From: Eleginops maclovinus
Lineage: Eukaryota > Chordata > Actinopteri > Perciformes > Eleginopidae
Reading direction: 5' to 3'
Assembly: GCF_036324505.1 (NCBI RefSeq)
Contig: NC_086365.1
Location: 8,947,155-9,011,154 of the forward strand
Length of the DNA stretch: 64,000 bases
This document shows, piece after piece, positions 1 to 10,446 of the stretch (position 1 is the stretch's first letter; each line of letters starts with the position of its first letter). Both the position numbers and the translations under genes were made by a program. The notes under the pieces are model-generated. The model did no database searches, was not told the origin of the DNA, and worked only from the letters and a program-made list of their open reading frames with translations.

Positions 1-520
1 GACAATCTATGTGCCGTTTTGTGCAGAAAAAAAAACAGAATAAGAGTTAACATACAGTGTGTCAGGGACAGATACGAAACACGGATCATGACACAGTGAA
101 GTGGTATCCTGTTCAGGTTTTAGGATGCAGGCATCCTGAAACTGACTGACTGAAATTGAGCTTAAATCTTCTGCTGGCAAACCTGTGTTTTAGTATTGGC
201 AACAAAAGTGATAAGCAGTAGGTATTGGCAACAACCTGTACTTTACATATACAAATTAGAGTACTCATTATGTGGAATTGAGTTTTATAAAATATTCTAT
301 TACTATAGTTACTCATTACTGTAAGTTAATTATTCTTGTGTGATGTCAACATTTGGCTGATCCCACATTGGATGACAAAGCACAGCTGTATATCAAATAT
401 CAAGTTTCCCAGACGGACATTTAAATGAACTAAATACATTTAATTTAATATTGTGTAATTCGGATGTTCTTTTGCTTTTACTGAGCATTGTCATGTTTTC
501 AAACTTTATACCTGTCCCTG
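1..520. other. no gene seen
   Basis: AT-rich sequence without splice-bounded coding signal or a repeat I can name. The short open frames here are what chance would give. Confidence 0.6.
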
Positions 521-598
521 TGTGGGGAAAATAAGACCCAAGTGCAGTACAGAGACAGGGAGGCAGATATCCAGGTCCAAACTAAAAGCGAGCTTTAT

Positions 599-1228
599 TC
601 AAAGCAAAGCAAATAAGGTGCTTTTACTTTGGGGAGGCACAAACACACTCCTGGGTTTACTCACACTGTATGGTGCAGCCTCTTCTTTCAGGGTAATTTT
701 GATTGGCTTTATCTTTAGTTTACCAATGTCTGCTGGATGATGATCTTCCAGCGGCTGTGAAGTCTTGATCTCTTCCACTCGTTTAACTAAGCCCATAGCA
801 GTAGCTACATTGCAACTCAGTAGGTGGCTGCTAGGAGATCCCTTTATCACACACACTTTTAATCTGAAACACTTTCCTTTCCTTGCAGTAGCTGATGTAA
901 AGTGGCCCCTACAATTCAGTTTACCACCTGGGCTGTCTAGTTTAATAACTTGTTTTCTCAGCCATGGCTTATTTTGTAGCTGATTAAACGTCTCTAGTGA
1001 TATGACACTTGTATCTGCACCAGTATCAATTTTGAAGTCTATTTCAATACCTTGGATGGGCAGCTTCACTCTCCATGCATCATTAGACTCATCCACATCT
1101 ATGACTTCTCCTAGAAAGTGTACTTGGCTTCCATCTTCATGATCCAGGGGTGCAATAATGTCGTTGACCACAAAGGAGCGACAAAAACCACTGCAAAATG
1201 TCACAGCTTCCCGCCTTTGTGGCGACAC
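599..1228 (-). pseudogene. Ty3/gypsy-like retrotransposon fragment with aspartic protease
   Basis: The minus-strand frame contains an aspartic protease core: KIDTGADTSVIS supplies the catalytic D-T-G, with the hydrophobic strand that normally follows. The downstream part (PIKITLKEEAAPYSVSKPR) resembles the linker that leads into reverse transcriptase in Ty3/gypsy polyproteins. No gag, reverse transcriptase, RNase H or integrase is present, so this is a truncated relic, cut at about 600 and 1228. Protease identity is seen from the motif; assignment to Ty3/gypsy rests on general similarity. Bases 521-600 on the other side look like a separate dispersed repeat. Confidence 0.7.
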
Positions 1229-1446
1229 AGAGCCAGGGATTAAGGTCAGCTAACGGTGTTTGATTCAATGGATAAGGAAAGGAAAGAATGTCAGAATGAA
1301 TCCATCACTAAATCAGGCTCGGGTTTAAAGCACTGATGACAACAGTTGCTCCAAAATACAAAATCCCAAGAAAACAACAGTATTTGTTGTTATTTTTGTA
1401 CACTAGACACAAAATGCACAATAAACTAATGAATTTGACTGATAGC

Positions 1447-1950
1447 ATTATTATTATTATTATTATTATTGTTATTATTATTATTATTATTATTGTTATT
1501 GTTATTATTATTATTATTATTATTGTTATTGTTATTATTATTGTTATTATTATTGTTATTATTATTATTATTATTGTTATTATTGTTATTATTATTGTTA
1601 TTATTGTTATTATTATTATTGTTATTATTATTATTATTGTTATTATTATTGTTATTATTATTGTTATTATTGTTATTATTATTATTGTTATTATTATTGT
1701 TATTGTTATTATTATTGTTATTATTATTATTGTTATTATTATTATTATTATTATTGTTATTGTTATTATTATTATTATTGTTATTATTATTATTGTTGTT
1801 ATTATTATTGTTATTATTATTATTGTTATTATTATTATTGTTATTATTGTTATTATTATTGTTATTGTTATTATTATTATTGTTATTATTATTATTATTA
1901 TTGTTATTATTGTTATTATTATTGTTATTGTTATTATTATTATTGTTATT
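1447..1950. repeat. long TTA/TTG trinucleotide array
   Basis: About 500 bases made almost only of ATT and GTT triplets, in phase throughout. GTT interruptions are scattered irregularly among runs of ATT. The open frames reading poly-Ile/Val or poly-Leu across it are artefacts of the array. Confidence 0.97.
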
Positions 1951-1952
1951 TT

Positions 1953-2049
1953 GTTCAGATTTTCTATAGATATCGCGATAATATCGTTATCATGAATTAT
2001 TTTGGACACGATAACCGTGGAGTGAAAATCTGATATCGTGACAGCCCTA
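1953..2049 (-). mobile_element. hAT-like element terminus
   Basis: Read on the minus strand from 2049 it begins TAGGGCTGTCACGATATCAG, which looks like the end of a family of non-autonomous hAT elements common in fish. The segment is full of TATCG-type motifs (TATCGCGATAATATCG). The other terminus was not found; the TTA/TTG array lies where the interior should be, so the array may have grown inside the element. Confidence 0.5.
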
Positions 2050-2561
2050 GCCGACACACAAGTTGATATTGTTGGAACAGTGATGACTAACCAAGACCAG
2101 CAGCCTGGTGGTTATCGGGGCTCCGCACCCAAACACACCTTTGCAAATATATCGGTGGTTGGGAAAAACATATGGCCGACCTTTTAGCTGTCATTACGCC
2201 GTTACCTTGGCGACAGAAACACGAACAAGAAACACGATTTTTATGTTACTGCTGTAACTCCAATTGTCCGATCAGCCCGAAACTTCCCACGTTTGCTAAC
2301 GGCCGAGTCCGGAAAACATCTGCGTGACGTTGTGGGATATTATTTTATTTGTATTGCTTTCTCATAAAGACATGTTTTATGTAAAATGCTACCAAAGAGG
2401 GTTTTGAACTATGAAGAGAAATTAGCTTCATGACAGAGTTTATGGTGAGCTAAACATAAGAAAGTAAATGCATTCTGTGCTCCAACCAGAAACCTACAGC
2501 ACACACATTCAGAAATACTCTTATAACTTGTCATAAGGGGACTACCCCCTTTCCTCCAAAG

Positions 2562-2859
2562 CAGGGCCGGTTCTTCCTACAGGCCATCAAGGCGACCGCC
2601 TAGGGCGCCAAATTGGCGGGGGTTGCCCCCTAGTGGCGCCCTTAAGCACACATCTTTGTTTTAACAACATCGATTAACGAATTTTTTTTTTTTTTAAAGC
2701 ATGGGATATAATACCCTCATTGAATTAAATGAACATGCCCCAACCCATATTTCGAATGAAAATGTAATATTATATTATATAAAATATACGTGCATGGGGG
2801 GGACGGGGCGCAAAATCTCAATATCGCCTAGGGCAGCCAATGGGCTAGAACCGGCCCTG
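2562..2859. mobile_element. non-autonomous hAT element (MITE) with 8-bp target duplication
   Basis: A 298-bp element with terminal inverted repeats that start CAGGGCCGGTTCT at both ends (13 matching bases, then imperfect). It is flanked by a perfect 8-bp direct repeat, CTCCAAAG, at 2554-2561 and 2860-2867. CAGGG termini and 8-bp duplications are the hAT signature. There is no coding capacity inside; a short A/T run occupies the middle. Confidence 0.9.
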
Positions 2860-2867
2860 CTCCAAAG

Positions 2868-3394
2868 AGTATAAATATTGTGTGATGTCATATGTCGAGG
2901 CTCTGGGTGGAGATGAAACCCAGGGACCTTAATATTGAGTATGTGTATCCCTATCACAACTTGAAATAAATCAGCTTTATTATAACCTCACTACTTCGTT
3001 TGGACTCCTTGCCTCCTAGAGAAATTCTAGAACACAACAAACCACACCCATGACTGAACACAGTATTGGGTGTGTCATTCTATTCTGAGACGGAGAGAAT
3101 GACTGTATTTGCCACACTGCGGAAATACATCTTTCACTGGTTCCTCAACCTGGCAGTGTTCATTTAATCTTGATACATGTTTTCCTTCTAAATGTAATGT
3201 TTTGTTCAGTCTAGTATGTCCTAATCTTAGCATTGTTAAAACAATATCGGCATTGGTGCTTCTTTTACCTGTTCTGATATTTGGCTGCAGTTAATACAGG
3301 TATCGAGTTCAAAGTTGGTTATTTACTCATTATCAAGAGACTGCTTGTCTGAAAAACCAGTGCGACTGCAAGTGGGATGATCCTACAGACGAAG
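2868..3394. other. no gene seen
   Basis: Ordinary non-coding sequence. A 61-residue open frame at 3109-3294 has no recognisable domain, signal peptide or splice context, and I do not regard it as a gene. Confidence 0.5.
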
Positions 3395-3395
3395 A

Positions 3396-3680
3396 AAGAA
3401 AAACCACAATGGTCACTGAAATAACTTGAAACTGACAAAAGTAATAATAAATAGAAATGCTTTGAAAAATAACGAATGAAAATCAGACATTGCTTTTGAA
3501 TTGTGGTTCAACAGAATCATTTTGAAAAACAAAATAATGAAACTGGCCTGGACAAAAATGATGGTACCCTTAAGATAATATTTTGTTGCACAACCTTTTG
3601 TAACTCTCAATGAGACTTCTGCACCTGTCGACAGGTATTTTGGCCCACTCCTCGTAAACAAACTGCTCCAGCTCATTAAA
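3396..3680 (-). mobile_element. Tc1/mariner-like relic
   Basis: The text from 3545 (GGCCTGGACAAAAATGATGG and onwards, through the poly-T/CTTTTGTAACTCTC stretch to GGCCCACTCCTCG) matches my memory of a widespread fish Tc1-type element. The part at 3404-3540 looks like the same family's other end, brought close by internal deletion. No transposase frame survives. Family recognition is from memory, not from a search. Confidence 0.55.
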
Positions 3681-4024
3681 TCATTTTTAAAGAATAATTC
3701 TATAGATTTATTCAAACTCAAATTTCTGCTTAATAAGTACTACTTTGGCCTTTTTCAGTTTTGAAAGCATGATTTAAAAAATGTATTATTTGTCAATGTC
3801 CCGAAAAGTTTAAAGTAGCATAAACATTGAAAGAGTAAAAGCAAATGGAAGGACCTAAAAATAATACACATTGAAATTAGGTTAAAGGCAACATTTAGTT
3901 TACTGTTGCCTAATAAACGGAACCCCAAATACTTCATTAGAGAGTAAACTCCTTACCTTATCGTCGTTCAATTGGGAGATTATGGTAAGAAAGCTTTAGT
4001 GTGATACACTTTAGTGTGGGTTGA

Positions 4025-4297
4025 TCAATGGGACGGACTGAAAAACGACTCCTGGAGTTTTTGATCATGCCCATAAAAAGGGCACGTGCACCTGTCTGCA
4101 CGTGCACTATTATGTAACTACACTCTTAGTTTCCACTCTAAATTTCATCAGGAATTCAGTAAACCAGTCTGAATTGGTTTATGACATTATGTGCGTGATT
4201 CTTACAGCATTTGCTGCTTAAATCTGCTTTATAGTAATAATAAACTGTTAACTTAATGAAACCCGTGCGGCATGTAAAGGCTGAAAGAATGAATCAC
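4025..4297 (+). repeat. 273-bp direct repeat A, copy 1
   Basis: Repeated at 5242-5514 with a single substitution (GTGCGGCAT here, GTGCAGCAT there). The two copies bracket the 0.94-kb block B. Each contains two palindromic CACGTG E-boxes 16 bp apart (4083-4088 and 4099-4104 in this copy). It does not begin TG or end CA, so it does not look like an LTR. Confidence 0.97.
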
Positions 4298-4301
4298 TTT
4301 C

Positions 4302-5243
4302 GCTTTTTTCCCTTGTGCATCTCGATGTGTGGAACAGCACTAACATTGCAGTATTAGGGTCTAATGTGTAACACTGCAGGGTCATGGCTTTTTCTCAAGC
4401 CTCCAGGAACAGCTTACTGGACTAAGGAGAATTGTAGGATACTATGGGACCTTCACACACTTTTTACCCTATACATCCTTTAGAAGAGCAATGGCTGTAA
4501 AAAGTACCCAAAACTATAGCGATCACCTCAGCTCAAGCAAAACACAATGCCTTTGCTGCACTGTAAGGTTTCTTCGATAACGGAGTGTAAGTGATGCCAT
4601 CCTATTCCTTGTGTGTCCTGTCGCAGACCGTGAGCCCAGCAGCAGCAGCTACAATGCTTCTTCAGGAACCTTCTACAGCTGTGTCAGTCAGATCACCATC
4701 GGTAAGTGCACATTTTCAGACATATTTTTAAGGAAGAAATAAATAAAGATAAAAGCTACAGAAGAAGATCTCTAAATAGTTAACACGCCCTGCCATTTGT
4801 TTAAGAGGAACATATTATTCATCACCATGTTAATCCTGTAACTGCTTTTACTCTATTATCCACCCTGCTTCAAAGTAAACTAACATGCAGGGTGAAATAA
4901 AAACAAGACACTACTGGGGTACAAACTGCCAATCTGCACCATGCTGAAACTTCCACAGTATTGACTAATACACATCCATCAACACTAGAGGTTCATTTAT
5001 CTCATTTTTTTCTCAAACAGGATACTTTTCCAGGAGGATTGAAAGTTTGGAAATTAGTTGCCGTGTTTCTAAGAGTGTCTTTCATTGCTGAAATGTTTAG
5101 TTTAATTATTGCCAAAAGAGCCTTATCACTGCTTGTTCAGTTTAAAGAGGTCAGTGCTTGTTGGATTTTAAAACAGGGTCCTAAACGCTTCAACTGCTTC
5201 CAACTTTTAATTTGGGGACTTTGTCTGATAATAAATCCTATTC
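4302..5243 (+). repeat. duplicated block B, copy 1
   Basis: About 940 bp that is nearly identical to 11826-12668, including a 75-bp exon-like segment. This copy keeps 110 bp (5021-5130) that the other lacks. It is flanked on both sides by direct repeat A, while the 11.8-kb copy has no A repeat beside it. Confidence 0.95.
4627..4701 (+). other. exon-like 75-bp segment (copy 1)
   Basis: Preceded by an acceptor-like end (CCTGTCGCAG) and followed by a strong donor (ATCG|GTAAGTGC). Two of the three forward frames are open across it; one reads REPSSSSYNASSG...CVSQITI with an N-glycosylation sequon and a cysteine. I do not recognise the protein. A second acceptor-like site at 5020 leads into a frame that soon reaches a stop. 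It may be a transplanted exon of an unknown gene or only exon-like sequence. Confidence 0.35.
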
Positions 5244-5514
5244 AATGGGACGGACTGAAAAACGACTCCTGGAGTTTTTGATCATGCCCATAAAAAGGGC
5301 ACGTGCACCTGTCTGCACGTGCACTATTATGTAACTACACTCTTAGTTTCCACTCTAAATTTCATCAGGAATTCAGTAAACCAGTCTGAATTGGTTTATG
5401 ACATTATGTGCGTGATTCTTACAGCATTTGCTGCTTAAATCTGCTTTATAGTAATAATAAACTGTTAACTTAATGAAACCCGTGCAGCATGTAAAGGCTG
5501 AAAGAATGAATCAC
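5242..5514 (+). repeat. 273-bp direct repeat A, copy 2
   Basis: 272 of 273 bases match 4025-4297, and the copy follows directly on block B. The near identity suggests a recent duplication. Confidence 0.97.
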
Positions 5515-6377
5515 ATCTAGACTCTGAGAAGTTCTGCACAAGTGCGTGCACAGTGTAGTTCCGGATACGCAAAGTCGGGCATTGTTGACCTTCAATCCAA
5601 TCAAATGAAATGGAAACTCAGGTGTTGTTGCTGTCAGATAAACTTGTTGCTTACAAAACAAACAAGAATTATTCCATTTAAAATAATCGTTATAGTGTTA
5701 CAAATATTTACCTAAAATGTTACATTGAAAATACATATAAGAAAAGAAACCAAAACGAAGGTGGGATGAGGCTAGTTAATGGGGTGGAAGGCTACTTTAC
5801 GTACAAAGTGCACTACCAAATAATCACCAGGTGCAGTAAACCACAAAGCAAACAAGTCCCTTGTGCTGCCCGGTGCACCCCCCAATTGAAAGGCACTCAG
5901 ATTTACAATATAAAAACTGTGACCATTAGTTACTTTAAAAAAAATGTGGCAACAAAGTGACAAGTAATATAATGAAACAGATTTGAATTACAGGAATTTA
6001 ATTAAAAAGTACTGAATAAATTGAGTTTTTATTAAACAAGTATTTAAACAAAGTAAAATGTACTAAATATCTGGAGGAATTGAATTTATATTTATTAATT
6101 ATCAAGAAGATATCGATTTTAATTTATGAACTATCTGGGAAACAACTTACATTTACTGTACATCGGTGTGGAATTAATTGATATCAACTTAACATCTGCA
6201 TGAAATTGACTTGCATTTACTGACTGGGTGAAAATGATTTGGCTTCACTAAATAAAATACGTAATAACTCATGTTTCTTAAGTCAACACACTTCTAGTCT
6301 TATGTTTATGTAGCTAAATGTATTGTTTAAACAGGTGATTATTGGTATCACAGGACTTCAGTTCTAATTAATGAATT
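5515..6377. other. no gene seen
   Basis: AT-rich non-coding sequence. Short opposing frames near 5770-5960 overlap each other and lack splice or domain support. Confidence 0.5.
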
Positions 6378-6653
6378 AATGAACAAATGAGGAAATAACA
6401 CACACCTGGCCATGCAACAGCTGAGCAGCCAATCGTCCAATTACTTTTGTTCCCTTAAAAAGGGGATACCACTTATAAAATGTTTTGTAATTCCTACACC
6501 ATTCACCTGATCTGGATGTAAATATCCTCAATGAAGCTGAAAGTCTGCATTCAAAGTTCATGTTTATTGTTTAATTTAAAATCCATTGTTGTGGGGTACA
6601 GAGTCAAAATGTTGAAAATTGTGTCAATGTCCAAATATTTATGAACCTGGCTG
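6378..6653 (+). mobile_element. Tc1-like transposon 3' end
   Basis: Contains landmarks of the Tc1-type elements of fish: CCAATTACTTTTGTTCCCTT, then GTAATTCCTACACC, ACCTGATCTGGATGTAAAT, GAAAGTCTGCATT, and the terminal TGTCCAAATATTTATGAACC ending in CTGGCTGTA. Only the 3' portion survives and there is no transposase. A TATC/CATC repeat begins right at the terminus. Recognition is from memory of the family. Confidence 0.7.
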
Positions 6654-6690
6654 TATATCTATCTATCTATCCATCTATCCATCCATCCAT
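6654..6690. repeat. TATC/CATC microsatellite
   Basis: Short tetranucleotide run (TATC then CATC units) directly after the Tc1 end. Confidence 0.85.
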
Positions 6691-6806
6691 AGTGCTTTGT
6701 TTGTGGGGAAACACATATATCCAACTCGCAAAAAAATTAAGAAACCACTGCAACATTATCAGTTTCTTTGGTTTTATTATTTATAGATATGTGTTTGAGT
6801 TCAATC

Positions 6807-6808
<2 letters not shown>

Positions 6809-6841
<33 letters not shown>

Positions 6842-6842
6842 G
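6809..6842. repeat. GT microsatellite
   Basis: Run of about 16 GT dinucleotides, with a second short GT stretch near 6912-6926. Cys/Val-rich open frames over it are artefacts. Confidence 0.95.
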
Positions 6843-7130
6843 TGTATCACTGGTATGAACACACGCCCTTGCACATTTACTGTACATTACATACAGGATG
6901 TCCGGGTCCTCCGTGTGTGTGTGTGTTCCCCTGCTGTTCCCCTGCTGTTCCTGCACAAGGTTCAAATTCAATCAGCGACACCTGTCTGTTCTCACATTCC
7001 CGCACATTTTACCCTCTGTCTTGTGGGAACCAATGTTTAGTTTCTCATATTCGATCCCAGTCTCCAATTGGAGGACAGGACACAATAAATATAGCATTGC
7101 CAGTGTGGTTCCTTATCACAACTGACCAAG

Positions 7131-7223
7131 ATGGCCAAAAGATTCAATGCAGAGAGGACCTTGCAATTGATTTTGGAAGACATAGAAGATGTTGATGATG
7201 ATGTAGAGGAAGAGGTTATTTGA
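7131..7223 (+). pseudogene. short acidic ORF resembling a transposase N-terminus
   Basis: An ATG opens a 30-residue frame beginning MAKRFNAERTLQLILED, followed by an acidic stretch rich in Asp and Glu, then a stop. The pattern MAKRF...A...LQLIL plus acidic residues recalls the start of piggyBac-type transposases of fish. After one stop the acidic character resumes in another frame to about 7275. Nothing of a catalytic core follows; Harbinger-type sequence begins instead. The assignment is tentative. Confidence 0.35.
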
Positions 7224-7563
7224 GCATCATAGTACTGAAAAGGTTGAGTCCGACTTTGAAGAAGAGGAAGAGATTTAGCTAAATCAGCTTTTCTGTCAGA
7301 AAATTATCTTACAGTTGAGCCAACAAACATACTTAATCTGTAGTTTGGGATATTTTGAGCAACTGTTAAGGCTATCTTCTCCCATGTGCTTGCCTTACAG
7401 AAAAATATAAGCACCATTCTTTAAAAAACGCAGCATAAAAACAAATGACAATATTGATGGATTTACACCTTTTACTGTGCATACCTATTTTGTCTTCACA
7501 GGAGAAGTTCAAACTCTATGCTAACCCGAACCATCATGTCCCTGTGGTCACAAATACATTAGG

Positions 7564-8343
7564 TTGTATCAAAAGCTCTCACTTTTGACTACTGCCTGGC
7601 TGGCACATGGGTTGTCCTATACTGTTGTCTCCAGGGTGTTTGATGTGCCAAAGACAACAGTTTTTGATATTGTTCACAGAATGTGTGACACTATCCTTTG
7701 TCTTTTACCAAAGGTAATCCATTTCCCCACACTGGCACAGTGTGCTGAAATTGGCAATGGCTTTCATTGCCTTGCTAACAGCCCACCCTTCAGCCACTGT
7801 GTGGGAGCTATAGAAGGATGCCACGTCTGCATCAAGGCTCTAAATACACCCCATGCCCAGGATTACCTGAACAGGAAACTGTTTTACTCTGTCCAGCTTC
7901 AGGGAATCTGTGACAGCAAAGGCACATTTCTGGACATTTCTGTGGGTTACCCTGGTTCGGTCCATGACACCAGGGTGCTCAGGAACAGTCCAGTTTTTGT
8001 GAGGGGGCTGTTACCCGCCTGCTGGCCATTTCATTGTGGGCGATGGAGGTTACCCGCGTCTGAGCGAACCACTCAACCTCATCACACCTTTCGGGAACCA
8101 TTGAGGGGTAGAATGGAGGCTCGCTTTAACAGACACCATGCCAGAGCCGACCGTTTGATTGTTTCTGTGAACGGCCTGACATTCCCTCGCTCTAAATGTT
8201 GCGGCCGCAAGACATTGTGGTACAGCATTTTCTCCTTTCCTTTCGTAAAAGAAGGTCCAGTGTTTCCTAAGCTAAAGGATGTTTCAGAGCTCCTTTCCGA
8301 TCATGTAGAGAATTTGAACAGCTCTTATCATGGCTGCCACTGA
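7564..8343 (+). pseudogene. PIF/Harbinger transposase, decayed
   Basis: The frame opens from a TTG rather than an ATG and reads like a HARBI1-type DDE transposase. An N-terminal helix-turn-helix-like part (SYTVVSRVFDVPKTTVFDIV) is followed by VGAIEGCHVCIK, where the family normally has GAIDG, so the first catalytic Asp appears changed to Glu. Then come DYLNRKLFYSVQLQGICDSK and GYPGSVHDTRVL with the second Asp. Around 8010-8095 the frame slips and returns: the expected GDGGYP signature is readable only in another frame. RMEARFNRHHARA is recovered, but the third acidic residue region is scrambled. The enzyme is therefore non-functional. Fish genomes carry many such copies. Confidence 0.85.
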
Positions 8344-9940
8344 GGTACTTCCAGGTCACTTCGCTCCGTTAGGAACCCTGGATTTGATGAGGAGATGGGA
8401 AGAAGAGGAGGTGTGATGAGGTCTTTGGGTTAGCTCTCCTGGGCACTGGATGTGATCAATGGAGGTGGATGGGCTGGAGGCAGGCCACAGCAAACCACCT
8501 GAAATCACAGCTGACTGCAGGACAGAGGAGAACAATTTTAAAGCTTGACTGCAGCACAATAATTGGCTGCTGGAGATTGAGGTGAAGTGTAATCGGTTAA
8601 AGAGAGTGCCCATGAAGAGCTGATTACATGCAGCTGCAGAGTGAGTGAATGTACATCCAGTCTCCCTGAAAACTATAACTATTATAAACTACTGACAACT
8701 TTTCTCTGTGTTGGAATTCAACAAATACTGGAATGGCTGCCATACATGCAGAGATTTAAGAAAAATGTGTGGTCTCTTAATTGTTTCAGTATGTATACAC
8801 ACAATAGAGTTGTATATGTAAATATATGTAGAGATTAGAACTAAAGAGCTCCCAATGAGTAAAATCGATACATCAGTGTGTTGAATTCAGCTCAATGTGA
8901 TTCCTAAATGCACAACGTATTTTTTATTATGTAAAGGCTACTATAAGTTATTTAATATTGAATGACCCCAGTCACAATTTTTACAGTGTTAAAGCAAAAC
9001 AAACTGAAACAAGGTTAAACTAAAAGGATCGCAGGTGGTTGAACACTAGATAAGGGGCAAAATATAAAGCAAGACAAAAAGCTGAACAACTAAAAACTAA
9101 AAAGGAAAAAACAGTATTATATAAAATAAGCAAAACTAAACTCTACAAAGACAGACGCAAAACAAGCTGAGCTCATCAAAATGTAAACAAAAATATAGCT
9201 AGCAAACCGCAGCAGGTGAACCGAAAAGCAATGGTAAAATAAAAGGTTAAAAATGGCCTACCATGAGGCATACAAAAGATTTAGGCTCTGGCCCTACTCA
9301 TCACACGAATAGGTTTTGCCAAACTACTTCTGAGCAGGAAAATGGGAAGCAAGACAAACATTAAGGAATCAGCTAGTGAGCAACCCATGCTGGCAGAAAC
9401 TGAGACCAATTTATGCATATTAGATAGACAGCCTACCTACACCATTGACCATGACAGCAGAACAAAAGCCAGCAGGTGCCTTTTATACATAGCCCTAATT
9501 AGGGGGAGTGTTTGGGGGAGGAGTCAGGCCTTGAGCTGCATTCAAGAGCACTACTCAATACACATGCCTTTTTTTTACCTGCTATGCCACTTTTGCTTCA
9601 AGGCCGCTTTTGCTGTAACAATGTACATTTCCCGGCTCTGGGACTAATGAAGGATTTCTGATTCTGTTCAACTGGAAACATGCTTCTTTGTCATTGGCTC
9701 ATAGATACATTTGAATAAATATTTGACAATGTTCAGGAGTATATTTATGTATTGTTTGCAATAACAATGCGTTAATGAATTGGAGCCTCTGTCCCTCTTA
9801 TATCCTCTGCACGTCCCTGTCCAGTGAACTTCTCCCAAATACGTTGTGGCGTATTCATTTAATTGTTTTACAGTTATAATCCTTTTGGGACTTACAGAGT
9901 ATCGTTGGTACTACTTTATACAAATTCTTAATGGTATTTC
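8344..9940. other. no gene seen; possible LTR-like repeat on minus strand
   Basis: No supported gene. Read on the minus strand, 9530-9000 has a TATA-like box (TGTATAAAAGGCACC, near 9477-9491) followed by a long T-rich tract. This recalls the promoter half of a retrotransposon LTR, but I found no TG...CA borders or target duplication. The short frames at 8356-8613 and 9342-9647 have no domain support. Confidence 0.35.
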
Positions 9941-9974
9941 TTCTTTATCTTGCTACCATTTATATTCCCACAGG

Positions 9975-10446
9975 AATAGACACTGCAACCTCACCAACCA
10001 CGTGGAGCAGCCAGCCACGCCCGCAGCCGTGCGTAAAGACTGCAACATCACCGCGACACGAGCCGAGAAACGACACAGAGCGGAGATGAGCATACACACA
10101 TCGCTTATATTTTTGAACTGCAGTGGGTGGAGATAAAAGATGCTTTGGATGCAAGAGAAGTTGTTGCCTTCACAAGCAGACGCCATGCGTAATAAGTGCG
10201 ACCGCCGCCGGTGAGGAGGATGCTGGAGCATGAGGCAGGAGCAGACATGCGACTGGTCCATCAGATCAGCGCAGGTATGAAGATCCAGGCCGGGGGGGAA
10301 CACATGGGATGCAGCAAGGTCGGAGAAAACAGAGAGAACCAGGTAATCTGTGTGCAGTGTCAGGAGGACGTGGTGCGGGTTTGTCCGGGAAGTCCGCGCA
10401 GTCCTCGCCGCGCCATCGCGACGCGCCTCTCCTCCGGATCTGCAGG
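9975..10446 (+). promoter_or_regulatory. CpG-rich island with candidate first exon
   Basis: Much richer in CpG than its surroundings (GCCGTGCG, ACCGCCGCCGG, CGCCGCGCCATCGCGACGCG). Three donor-like sites follow one another: CGCAG|GTATGA near 10274, CCAG|GTAATC at 10342 and TGCAG|GTAACG at 10445. An ATG at 10196 opens a frame that reaches the last donor in phase 1, which would match an acceptor at 23561 ahead of the ano4 coding exon. This is consistent with an upstream ano4 promoter and alternative first exon 13 kb away, but nothing else proves it. Confidence 0.4.

Noticed and set aside
1447..1950. Regular short repeats as a CRISPR-like array
   Set aside because: There are no spacers, only triplets; the context is a vertebrate genome.
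1308..2057. Long open frames of poly-Ile/Thr/Val or poly-Leu on both strands
   Set aside because: They are produced by the TTA/TTG array; no protein of this kind is plausible.
4025..5514. A-B-A as a small LTR retrotransposon
   Set aside because: Repeat A lacks TG...CA ends, block B has no primer-binding or polypurine features, and B also occurs alone without A.
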